DNA from: Cucumis sativus
Lineage: Eukaryota; Streptophyta; Magnoliopsida; Cucurbitales; Cucurbitaceae
Direction of reading: 5' to 3'
Assembly: GCF_000004075.3 (NCBI RefSeq)
Contig: NC_026657.2
Span: 27,622,408-27,686,407, forward strand
Length of the DNA: 64,000 nt
In this document: positions 48,459 through 59,159 of the stretch, one piece after another
Numbering within the stretch: the first letter of the stretch is position 1
Layout: each line of letters opens with the position of its first letter
Position numbers and translations under genes: made by a program
The notes under the pieces: generated by a model
Told to the model about the DNA's origin: nothing
Seen by the model: the letters and a program-made list of their open reading frames with translations, nothing else
Databases searched by the model: none

Positions 48459-49533
48459 TGACAAAATACAGTATGTTTCCAGAAAAAAAGAAAAAAGAAA
48501 AGGCAATGAATAGTAATATATAAACAAATATTGCAGTAAACCGATTATTTTCCAAAAAAGAAAAAGAAAAAGAAAAAAAGGACAATTAAATGAAGTAATA
48601 TTTTTGTTGAGATAAGAAATTAAGTAATATTAATTAAAGTGGTTAAAAAAAGTAATATCTATAAAGTGAGATCTCATAACCGTAATTGAGGCTTTCGAAT
48701 ATACTTTTATAATTTAACAAAATTGAAAGTTGGATCTTAACAATTTGCTCCATAAAAAGAAGCACTTCAGTTTAAATAAATTAGAAGATCTGCAAATAAC
48801 AATAAAAGCATCCAAACAATATTAACGCTATTATTATTATTGTTTCTTTCTTTCTTAATTCCCTAATCCCTATGACTTCAGTGCCACATATTATGTGTTT
48901 GCTACAAACATTCCTCAAATTCAACTCAAAACCTCTCAAATCAATTTTGCAATATTTATAAATATTTTCAAAACATTTGTAATTTTAAACAATTTTTCAC
49001 AAAACATTTTAAATAGCTAAATCTAGTGAAAATATTTATAAAATTTCAGAACCTACCAATAACTTGCATTTATAATATTTATTTTGAAAATATTTAAAAA
49101 TAAGCATAAATTATTTAAGAAAGGTTTTGTAAAAAAGAAATTGAATAATTATTATTTGTGTAATTTATAATATACACAACATTTTTAATTTTATTTTAAA
49201 AAGGTGTACGGTTAAGATCACAAAATCTAAAAAACGGTTTTTAGGAAAACAGAACTGAGGAATCCAACCCAACCAAACGATGATTTAGGTTTGAGTTTCC
49301 CCAAGATTTAAAAGATAAACCCTAAACCCCAGGCAGAAAAAACCGGAGGAAACCGAACCGGTAAGAAAAAACCGTGAAAAAAAGAGTTGGAGAGGAAGAT
49401 AAACAGAGAGAGAGGGTTAGGAAGAAGAAAGAAGGAAAAAGCGAGAGTACTTTTCAACGGCGCAGAGTACATCGGCTTTGCTCATCTTCCCGCCGACGCC
49501 GGAGGCAAGATCGAAAGCTCCTTCCTTCGACAT
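41710..49533 (-). CDS. SMT1: Cycloartenol C-24 methyltransferase, diverged copy B
   Basis: Second tandem SMT1. Thirteen exons, minus strand: 49533-49451, 46125-46059, 45962-45889, 45044-44960, 44870-44815, 43852-43798, 43590-43543, 43120-43037, 42957-42841, 42769-42686, 42588-42463, 42342-42245, 41773-41710. Every exon has the same length and phase as copy A, giving 346 aa. The catalytic frame is intact: [41 protein letters not shown]. It differs from copy A at positions usually constant in the family: GLNNNSYQ instead of GLNNNEYQ (residue 133), RGE for RGK (140), CHAPDP for CHAPDA (184), [11 protein letters not shown] for [11 protein letters not shown], and [16 protein letters not shown] for [16 protein letters not shown]. 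No stop or frameshift was found. Introns are larger, intron 1 being 3.3 kb. It may be a paralogue with altered substrate use or expression; that is inference. Confidence 0.94.
48417..48455. repeat. (AG)n microsatellite in SMT1 copy B intron 1
   Basis: About nineteen AG units on the plus strand inside the 3.3-kb first intron. The rest of that intron is AT-rich with no recognisable element. Confidence 0.85.
49317..49326. promoter_or_regulatory. Telo-box motif in SMT1 copy B intron 1
   Basis: AAACCCTAAA occurs on the plus strand at 49317-49326, just downstream of exon 1 on the transcribed side. A reverse copy, TTTAGGGTTT, occurs at 49598-49607 inside the inferred leader intron, so two opposite telo-boxes flank exon 1. 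Copy A lacks both. Confidence 0.4.
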
Positions 49534-49537
49534 TTCT

Positions 49538-49635
49538 CTGTAACAACCTGAACAATTAACAAAAATATTTTTTTAAAAAAATAGATCAGCTTATGAGTTT
49601 AGGGTTTGGAATGAGAAAGAGATGAAGCACATTAC
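49538..49635 (-). other. Inferred 5'-UTR intron of SMT1 copy B
   Basis: Sense-strand donor CCAC|GTAATGT at 49635 and acceptor GTTGTTACAG at 49538, leaving only AGAA before the ATG. The donor matches that of copy A. A (GGA)n tract near 49680-49700 lies just upstream in the leader or promoter. Confidence 0.5.
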
Positions 49636-51264
49636 GTGGAGAAAGCAGAGAGGGACAGGAATCTAGAGAGGAGAGAAGAAGGAGGAGGAGGAGGAGGAGG
49701 AAGCAGGGTGAGTTGGAGAGAAAGGAAAAATAGGAATAATGCTCTCACTTCTCTCACTCCCTCTCATAAGAATTGACAGCCTCTCCTTTTCTATCTTCTT
49801 TCTCTGGTGGCCTAAAAACTATTTCTAAAACTAACAATATGTTTTTGATTGATTTTTTTTAGGTGTTTGAATTTTAAAATAATTCATTTTAAGGTAAATA
49901 AATGTAAGTGTTTAATATTGATTTAAAATAACTTTTTAGAAAATGAGATTATAAAATAAAACACATGCAACTAAATTTTATAACAAACGTCTATTTGGTG
50001 TTTAACTAAAAATTCCTTCCATTTTCTTGAATATTTCTTCAGGTATTTACACATGTTTCTCTCTCAACCAAATCTATTTCGTTAGTTCACGAAATGAAGA
50101 TGAATGAGAAAATTACACACCTTATTGTTTGATATTATATTGTTTAATTTGGAAAAATTATTGTTCTTATTTATATTTTATCCATATTGGAGATCAATTG
50201 TTTTTTTATGGTTATGTATTTACATTTCAAGATATTTGTGCTTATAAAAAATCAAATTGTCCAATAATAATAATAATAATAATAAAATTAATGTTTTGTT
50301 TCAAGTAACTAAAAAAATTAATAATTTCAAAATAACTCATGATTCATTTTAAAATATATTTATGAAAAAAATGATTCTATTTCTTTATGAAACTAATTTA
50401 TAATGTTTAATAGTATTTTATCTTAATTTCACCTAAGTATAAACATAGTAGATATAGAACAAACCAAGTGTTTAGATTTTAAACTCATTTTATATAAAAA
50501 AAAAAAAAAAAAAGTTTTTAAAAAAATGTATTTCATAAAAAAAACATTTTGTTTTATAAGCAATCTAAACATACCCTAAAACTATTAATTGATTGATGTG
50601 TTTTTGAGGGGCATTTAGGGCAAGTAGTAAAAACCTTTTGATGTATACTCTCTCTTTGTTTCTTTTGTAAAGGTGTAAGTTTATAACAACTAAATTATTT
50701 TAAATGGAATAGCAGTAGAGAAAGTAGTCTGTGATTGATAAATCCTAGAAATACAAAGACTAAAATTAGACATTTTTGGTGTAAAAAGGTGGATGGAAAA
50801 AGAAAAGTGTTTGAAGGTAGGATGAAACTCAATGGTTGCAAGCTGGATTGTGGTCCTACTGGCATGCTCTTAGAAATAAATATGAGTTATATAACCTAAG
50901 ATACATATTACATATTAAAGTTGAATCTTAAGAATTTGGAAGCTTGTTTCTAAATACACATATTTAGGTAAGTAAATGTAAGAAACAATATAAAAGATTA
51001 ATGAAAAGTAAAGTAGGATGGATGAGAAATGAAGAGAGAAGAGTCACTGATATCGCAGAAATGAATAATAAAGTGAGGGATATGTGATGTGGACAATGCA
51101 AAACAATAGGAAGAGAGGGAATAGTAGGGGTCCAACCTTTTAGTTTTGCCAGACTGTCAGAAGCCAAACTTCTGATTTTCTAAAACAACATAGCTTTCCC
51201 TTACATCCACCTCATCATTTCTCTTCAATTATTTCTATTTCATTTTCTACCTCATTTACTTCAC

Positions 51265-51310
<46 letters not shown>

Positions 51311-54300
51311 CTTTCAATTCTATGCTCAATTCTTCATACCTTACAAATGATACATATGTATTATTATTATCATACATATTAAAAAGTAACTTAATTCTAC
51401 TAAATTCTTGTTTACTATAACTATAGAGGCCAGATTTATATTTTAACCTATGTGTTACATTGATGCAAAGTTTTCACATAAGAAACATCACATAATTATA
51501 AACTTTTTTTAACAGAAAAAAACAGACAATGTAATAACACTATTATTCATTTTAGAACTGCTCATGTGATGATGTTAAGGATATATTCCTTTCAATTTGT
51601 CCTTTTCAATTCATTCATACACAATATTTTTCCTAATTAAGTTTTATAAAATATTACTATTTATATTGTCAATCGGTCATAAATTACTACTTAGATTTAG
51701 AGATTAGAAGACAAAATTACATAACACTAGTTCCGTGAGAAGAACTATACTATATAGTCACATGTCGCATAGTTATTATGGCCCATTCAACTTGTCTTCT
51801 TCCAACTTTTCCTTATTTAACCAACACACAAAATGAATTAGTACTGTCCTGTGTTAAATTATTACTTCAATATCTAAAATAATCCTCAAAATCTTATCTA
51901 ATAACTCCCTAAATTTGAAACGTGTTTATTCTTTTTTAACACCTTAATTTATAACTTGTTTGAAATTTATTAAATATGAAATTTAAACTAAACACTTTAT
52001 ATCTATTAAACTTTTAACTTGTTTGAAATTTATTAAATATGAAATTAAAAGTTTAAGACAAGTTGTTTTCATTTTGATTTAATTTTTTCAAGAGTTTGAA
52101 AGCACAAATCTACTTTTTAATTTTACAAATTCAAATTCGAGAGAGGATGAACTCGACTTGAAATTAATTACCGACCCAAGTAACATTATTATTATTTATG
52201 TTAAACATAAAAGCAAAATTAGATATTTGTAAATAAAAAACCTTTTTTTAATCATGGGATATCCTCTAAATATGTAACTTTGTATATGATGCTTATTGAT
52301 TCCTCACGTCAAATATTTGAAAATAATAGAATGTACAATAGTAATCCTTTTCGAATTTATTACAATAATTGTAATACTTCAAACTTTGGAAACTATCATA
52401 AATAATTTTAAATAGGTTTTGTTTCAAGCACCTTTTCTGAAAAATCATTTGAACAGTCCATCCATTAAATGTTTTTATATATATTTAAAATTTGAAAACA
52501 TAGATTTACGTCAAATTTTAAAGTTTGAAAATAACTAAATTTTCTTCTATAATCTTTCTCAATCTTAACTACTCCCGATCTAAATTTTTTATACAATTTC
52601 ATAAAAGTATTTAGGTTGACAAGAATACCCTAGAAATCCTATTTACAAGAACAACTTTATATAAAATTTCACCAAATTATAATGTAAAATATTTAGTTTG
52701 GTTGATCTCAATTTATTGGATAAAAATTGTAATTGTATCAAGAAAGTCCGAAATCCACAATTATTTTTGCAAGGATAAAAAAAAAATAGTTAAAATTTGA
52801 TGCAAAAAAGTGTAGAATTTCCCAAAATTAAAAATTATTTATAACAATTTTCCCTCAAAGTTAGTCAAGTCTATTGTTTTTATGAACGCGGTACCAAAGT
52901 GACATCAACCACACATTCTAACATTAAAGTTCAGTATTGAATTCGTAAATAGCTTGACAAAAAGAAAAAAACTGAGTAACATTCATTTGACATATAATTT
53001 GCATTGCTTATGCAGGTCTTAATCCTACGTAATTGAAGCACAGGCCCCATCAATGTCATGAGCTCTCTTTAAACTCTTCAAAGTGTTGAACCACTACCCA
53101 ACTAGTCGCATAGCCATTACTTAAATTTGAACAACCATATAGGTACTTAGCAAATAGTAAGCACATACATACATGTGGGACAGCCATTCTGCTGCCCATA
53201 GACCTCAACCACATCGGGGCTCTACTAATGATTCGTAGTCAATTAAAAAGTATAATCACAAAAAAGGGGTTAAACTATAGAAAATATATGACCTTTAAAT
53301 TTGTAATTTCCAAAAGTTTCATTAATATCCCTTCCTGAAAAAGCATGATTAAACTCCCTTTCTAAAGCTACACTTCATATTCACTTAAACGAAAAAAAAA
53401 AAAAAAAAAGAACAAATTAATATTACAATTAACTTGCATATTAGTCTTTTAATTTCATCATTTATTACCTTATCTAATATTTTATACCCAAACACAAACC
53501 ATTATAACCAAGAGGATCTTAAGGTCACCAAATTAAGGTTGGTAGAGTGGGGTATGGGACTTCAATTTTAATAGTTGTGTTTCTAATTATTATAAGCTAC
53601 AATTAACATCAACCATAATAATCAAATTAGCCAAATTAGCGCCTTAACCTTCTAATAAAAAATACCCATAAACTTTCAATAATTTCATTCAGAAGAAGTG
53701 AATTTTTAAAAGTTGCAATCATACTCCTAAACCTTTTTCAAAATAAAATAAAAATATCATTACCATCCATAACTTTATGTAAATCCCCCTAACCTTTTTT
53801 TAAAATAAATAAATAAAAATATCATTACCATCCATAAATTTATGTATATCATCATCCCTCTTCGATTTAATTAGCTCTCTCCTCTACTCCACTTTATGAC
53901 CTGACACTTCTTCATATTCATTATTTGTATTCCCTTACCTCTTCAAACCCAAATTCTCAATGTGTCCCTCCTTATGTGTATGTAATCTAAAATTATCAAC
54001 TCACATTCAACTATTTACAATCTTATTAATAAACTTAAATCTTAATTGTTCCATCATTCTCCTCTCTTCTTACAAACAAACAGCCTCAAATTAAATAGAG
54101 CAGTTATTTTTAACCTTTTTATTATGCTCATGAGCTATATGGACCCATTACATCATTCATAGTATTTCAAAATATGAAGTTACAGAGAAAACCAACAAAA
54201 GTGCAGGTGGTAGAAAATGATCAAAGAGGAAGACAGAGTGATTTGAGAAGCATCCATAGCGGGCATGAAAAATAGCTCACAATATAGGAGAAAACAGAAT

Positions 54301-54472
54301 TGATAGAAAGCAATGTAGATTAAAAAAATAAAAATAAAAAAGAACTCACTGGAGCCATCCTGCTGAATAAAGGAGCTTCAATTGCACTTCTAAGAGGTAG
54401 CCAATCCAGAGTTAAAGTAGGGATCCAAAGAAAAAGGAGCAAGAAACCAACCATACTACAAAAGTCAGATGT
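49636..54472. other. AT-rich intergenic DNA, SMT1 copy B to bS21m
   Basis: No gene seen in 4.8 kb. Contents: a compound (CT)n(AT)n tract at 51265-51310, an A-run near 50498-50514, and a ~32-bp direct repeat (TAACTTGTTTGAAATTTATT core) at 51952 and 52015. Another direct repeat, about 50 bp containing AATATCATTACCATCCATAA, lies near 53750 and 53818. The minus-strand open frame at 50964-51167 is hydrophobic, with no family resemblance. Confidence 0.5.
51265..51310. repeat. Compound (CT)n(AT)n microsatellite
   Basis: Twelve or so CT units run directly into about eleven AT units. A likely length-polymorphic marker; no gene is adjacent. Confidence 0.85.
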
Positions 54473-56547
54473 TTACAGACCCCTGTAACAAATCAGATTA
54501 CAAAATTGGAGTTAGGAGAAAGCTCCAAAGAAATCAGAGGGAAATCCAAAAGCAAATACCGCACTTATCTTCAAAAGATCACCTCAATCCTTTCTCTATG
54601 TCAAGTTAATCGAAGTCATCTTACCTCACTTGATCATGTAAATAATGTATATACTGAATAATTCCCTGTCCAAGTATAGACCAAACCAATTTTTCTCCTC
54701 TTGACTTGATAAAACAATAAGCTGCTTAATTAGAAGGAGAAGTAAAACTCCAAGTAGCGCTTGAAAGATACAATTTTTCTTAAGCTAAAGATGCCAGGGA
54801 GGATATTATTTTAAAAGATTTTTAAAGATGCTAAATAATCCTCCTGAGATATTCTAAACATATCTAGAAATCTCTGGTTCTATTCTCTTTAAACAAAATA
54901 AAATCTTAGACAGGCAAGTGATTTTGCTTACAGTCTCGAAACTTTTTGAGGAGTTTGGTCTATACAATGTATGGCCAGCATAGAGGATCCAGAGAAATAG
55001 TAGCGAAATTTATTTTATATCCTCCCTTTTTTTTTTTATTTTTTCTTCTTCTTCTAAATCCTCCCTTTTGTGAGAAGGATTTTTTTTTTTGTGGCAAACT
55101 GAAGTGTGTTCCATTTTAGGGCTCACTGGGATGAGAAGAACAATTAAACCTTTTAAGGGCTCAAGAGAAATGTGAGTGAGTTTTGTTCAAGTTCAGTCCA
55201 AAACAATTTTTCCTCTTGACTTGAGAAAACAAGGAGCGGCTTAATTAGAAGAACGAGAAGCAACCTCCCCGTAGCGCTTGAAAGATACAACTGCTTTGAG
55301 CTAACGATGTGAGGAAATAATTTTTTAAGAAATCATAATCTTAGTTCCATCGTCTTTAATCAAAAGAAAATCTAAGCCAGACAGGTGATTTTGCATATGC
55401 AGTCTGGAATCAGTTAGAGGAGTTTGATCTAGCTTTAGTTTTGTTCTTCTAAGAATACATGTTTCTGTTTCTTGTCACAGAAAAAAAAAAAACTAGCTTT
55501 AGCCAGGCAACAGGGCTCAAGGGAGATAATGGAGGAATTTTGTCTACATCCTCCCTTTTGTAACTCGTAAGAAGGGAAGTTTTTTTGTGGCAATGCCATT
55601 TTAAGGGGTCATGGGATGAGAAGAAAAATATAATTTTTTGAGGGCTCAAGAGTTACCTAAGTGAAGTCTTGTTCTTCGTTAGATTCTATGCATCCCGGTA
55701 GGCTTCAATTACAAATCGCTATACTATTTGTCCTCAAGTTTTATTTCTCTTGGAAGAGAACCGTCTTATAGTTTTCCCACTTTTCAATATGATCATGTAT
55801 TCTTTAATTTCTTCTCAATGAAAGCTCGGTTAATCACTAAATTGATAAGAACAGAAAGCTTGTGATTTTTACAGATTGCTAGTATCACCAACTCAACAAT
55901 TCCTAAAAGAATCTCAGTAGAATACATGAAACGTTCAACATTTAAACTTTACTCTGAACTATAGATATCGTGCTGGCAATAAATAGAGTTGTTGATGCTT
56001 TAGGCAGGAAGTCTAATTTTCCAATAGTTCAACGGGCAGAAACTTGTTGCATTTGATAACACTAAGTATACACTTCAGGTACTATGCAATCCCTAGTCGC
56101 TAAAATTAGCAAGCAGGTTATAAGCAAAGCTAGAAGAACCGTATGATCAGGCCACTATGCAGAATCCATTCGAACGCTTGCATCACTATTCAAAAGCTTA
56201 CTGTTGAAAGAAAAGAGTTATATATATATATATATACATATATACCTGACTTTCTTTATAAGGATGGCTTTGAGTTTGCGAGCGAGGTCCTTGGATTGAA
56301 TTTTGCGCTCTAAAGTCTTTCTGGCCAAAACCCGTTTCTCGGAATTCTTGATATGATGAACTTGTTCACGCTTAATCAGTCGCTCGATTCCACTCGATTG
56401 CATCTTCCTTTGCAGAACTGTCAGTGCCCGCTCTAGACCCCCTCTCAACACCTTCACTCGGATCCCCCTCCATTGCTGGTGCTGTAGACAATTGGTGGGA
56501 ATCGAAGATCTGATGGAGCACGAAATGTTCCGCGCCAACGAGTTCAT
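54473..56547 (-). CDS. Ribosomal protein bS21, organellar (probably mitochondrial)
   Basis: Nuclear-encoded small-subunit protein bS21, which sits near the anti-Shine-Dalgarno region of 16S-type rRNA. Exon 1 is 56547-56246, starting MNSLARNISC; a longer upstream frame exists, but this Met begins the basic, acid-poor leader expected for organelle import. The core reads WRGIRVKVLRGGLERALTVL, then KMQSSGIERLIKREQ, NSEKRVLARKTLERKI and ARKLKAILIKKV, with the Lys/Arg-rich helix typical of S21. A donor GTATAT follows AAAGTCAG. Joining to an acceptor TGTTACAG at 54483 adds R-G-L and TAA, giving 103 aa, the usual length of the plant protein. The last exon therefore codes only three residues and is less certain than exon 1. 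Intron length is 1.76 kb and contains a tandem repeat. Confidence 0.8.
54681..55680. repeat. ~518-bp tandem duplication in bS21m intron
   Basis: Two diverged copies in direct orientation, about 54681-55195 and 55198-55680. Landmarks recur with an offset near 518: GTAGCGCTTGAAAGATAC at 54753 and 55271, CTTGACTTGA followed by AAAACAA, AAATCTTAGACAGGCAAGTG versus AAATCTAAGCCAGACAGGTG, CATCCTCCCTTTTGT, TTTTTTTGTGGCAA, and GGGATGAGAAGAA. No coding potential is seen. The copies differ by many substitutions and small indels. Confidence 0.8.
56218..56240. repeat. (AT)n tract at bS21m donor site
   Basis: About eleven AT units sit immediately downstream (sense) of the exon 1 donor, interrupted by CATATAT. 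Length variation here could in principle touch splicing, which is inference. Confidence 0.7.
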
Positions 56548-59159
56548 TTCCCTCTGTTTTTCGTTCTCACAGGAGATGTAGTGGGCTACGTTGATGGCGG
56601 ATAGGTGGTGGTTATTCCAAATACATGAGGCGGCGGCGATGGAAGGTGGCGGTGAAAGACGGTCGAGACTTGGAAGGAAGAACAAAGAAGAAAGGTTGGG
56701 AAGAGAGATAGGGTTCGACGGCGTGAAACAGAAACTGTTTCGGGCTCTCTAGCCCCTAAAGGTAATTTAGTAAATTTAGTAATAATAGTTACCTATTTTT
56801 TAAAATTATAAATACAGTAAAATTAATATTTTTAACATCCTTACCACTGACGTAGTTATATTTACCAATTTTTTAAAATGTTGATATATATATATATTAA
56901 TTATTTTGAATACAATTGTTATATTTATAATTACATTTTTTGAAATTTCATATTTGTATTGTTGCATAGTTGTGACTTTTCGTGTGTAGGTGTTTTTAAA
57001 AAGTAAAGTTGTAGGTTGAATAAGTACATTAGATGTTAGTAGAATGCAACTTTTTAAAATAAAATGTAATAGATGTTACTTTTATGGTTCTAGGTGGGTG
57101 CACAACACACATTGAATGAGTGTTTCAATTTTTCCAGTGTATGTGCAGAAGAAAATAAATACTTTTTTAGAACAAAGAAAAATAAATACATGCATATTAG
57201 CATCCACATAATCACTAACACTGTCTAGTAACCGTTATGTTAACTAAAAATCAACTCATTGACCATTTAAAAGTACTTTGGAAGAACTAAAATGTATGTT
57301 TTAGAACCTTATAAATCAAATAGACATCAACTTCAAAGACAAAAAATGAACTCCATCCTATTATTTATTATATGTTAAAGAATTACTATTTAAAAATAAT
57401 AGATACAAGATTTCATATGCATTACATCAATATTAGAGAAGTAAACAACTAAAAAGTAGATGTATACAAGATAATGTTTAAAGAAAATTCAGTCTAAAAC
57501 AAGTTTAAATGGGTAAGTTTAGGATTTAATATATCTAATTTCACCCTAAGGTATGATATGTTTAAATTTGAATTTTGAAAATGGACACAATTGGGTGTGG
57601 TAGAAGTGAAGAATGGTGTGTCTGTGGCCAATGGACACCATGTACATACTTTTAGTTATTAAGCATTTGGGTTAAACTTTTTACTTTGAGTCTTCATGGT
57701 AGCAGTTGAAACGTGTTCGATTAAGTTATTAATACTTTTGTGATCTTTTAGTGTCTTTACTGTTCTCTATGGTTACATATATTTTGAGCATCAAAACTAA
57801 TCCCACTGAGTATTGGAACTACTGAGGTTTTCAGTAAATAACTGAAAGATAATATGAGAATGAAAACTACTTTGTTGCTCAGAAAGTTACTCCAGTAAAC
57901 AATTGTCATTATTTTTGGCCGGAGTTTGATCAACTCTTTGCTGCAACTTCAGTATTTGTTCAACATTAAATGTTCTCTTAAGGTTGAGTGTTCTCTTTGA
58001 ATTTATATGACAAAATTTAATGGTCTTTTATAATTGAAATGTCCAAGAGTGTGAAGTGAAAGTTTGAAATATAATTTATTTTATTTTGCTATCTTTTATA
58101 TTCAGTATATAAATTTTAGATATTTACATGATTATTAGAGATAACAAGGTGTATGAGTATTTAATGGAGTTGTTAAATGATTTACATAACAAACTACTTC
58201 TGCCTCTGTTTTTATCTTTATTTATTGTTTAAATAATAAATAAGTATCAAACTCAAACTTCATATACCAACCTTGTATTTTCCCCTAAAATCAATATGTT
58301 CTTTAATGTCAATTTTAAAAAATATTTTCATAGCTAGTTTTTCTTGGTCCTTTTTAGATCTAGAAATTCTAATAAGCGAAAAAAAGAAATTCTAATAAGC
58401 AAAAAGAATTCTGTGAGGGCAAATCTAGATTAAAAAGTATCGAGAAAAACTATTATAATGAATTGACAAAATATGTGTTAATTGTAAAAGAATAAAACTT
58501 TGTAGGATTGTTTTTGACAAATTTGCCTTTTACATAAGACATTATTGAAGTTTCTCTTCTACGGCGGAAAAAATTTAGTTAGCAAGAAAGTGTTTGAGCT
58601 GAAAAATGAGATGTGAACTCCTAAAACGACGGTGTAAATAGTTAATAAGACGTAAAATTGACATATTTTTAGTAATAGAATCCTTGGACCAAACAAGATT
58701 CGACCTCACGACTCTTTAGGACATAAATACCCAAATAATCTATTAAGTCAAAACAAAAACAAAACTACTGACAAAAATGAAAAATTTTGAATCTTGAAGA
58801 CCTCAATTGACTGACATGAATAATATTCAAACTAAAATCACTCACAGTGATCTCTAAAAAGTGAGTTTATATAATGAAATCTTACTATTCCCTCTCCAAT
58901 ATTGGAGAAAAATACACATAGCCATGTAAATATTAATGACCAACATTCAAACTAGGATCATTAATAGTATGAAATAGGCTACAAGAAAACCAGTAAAAAC
59001 TTTCTGAGACGAGAATAATTGCAAATAGTTCAACACAGCTAAGCCTCATCAAAGGTGTTAATTACAAAAGAAGGGTATAGATCAAGCAGCCGTTGCAACG
59101 TCTACATTTTTAAGAATCAATACTTCAATGGTCGACTGGGGGCAATGGAAATATTATCT
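56548..59159. other. AT-rich intergenic DNA, bS21m to DUF642 gene
   Basis: The first ~200 bases are the 5' leader and promoter of bS21m (no clear TATA). The remaining 2.4 kb is AT-rich with no protein-like frame. A degenerate tRNA-like box (AGATTCGACCTCACGACTC) near 58699 resembles a reversed SINE B-box but has no partner A-box that I could find. Confidence 0.45.
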
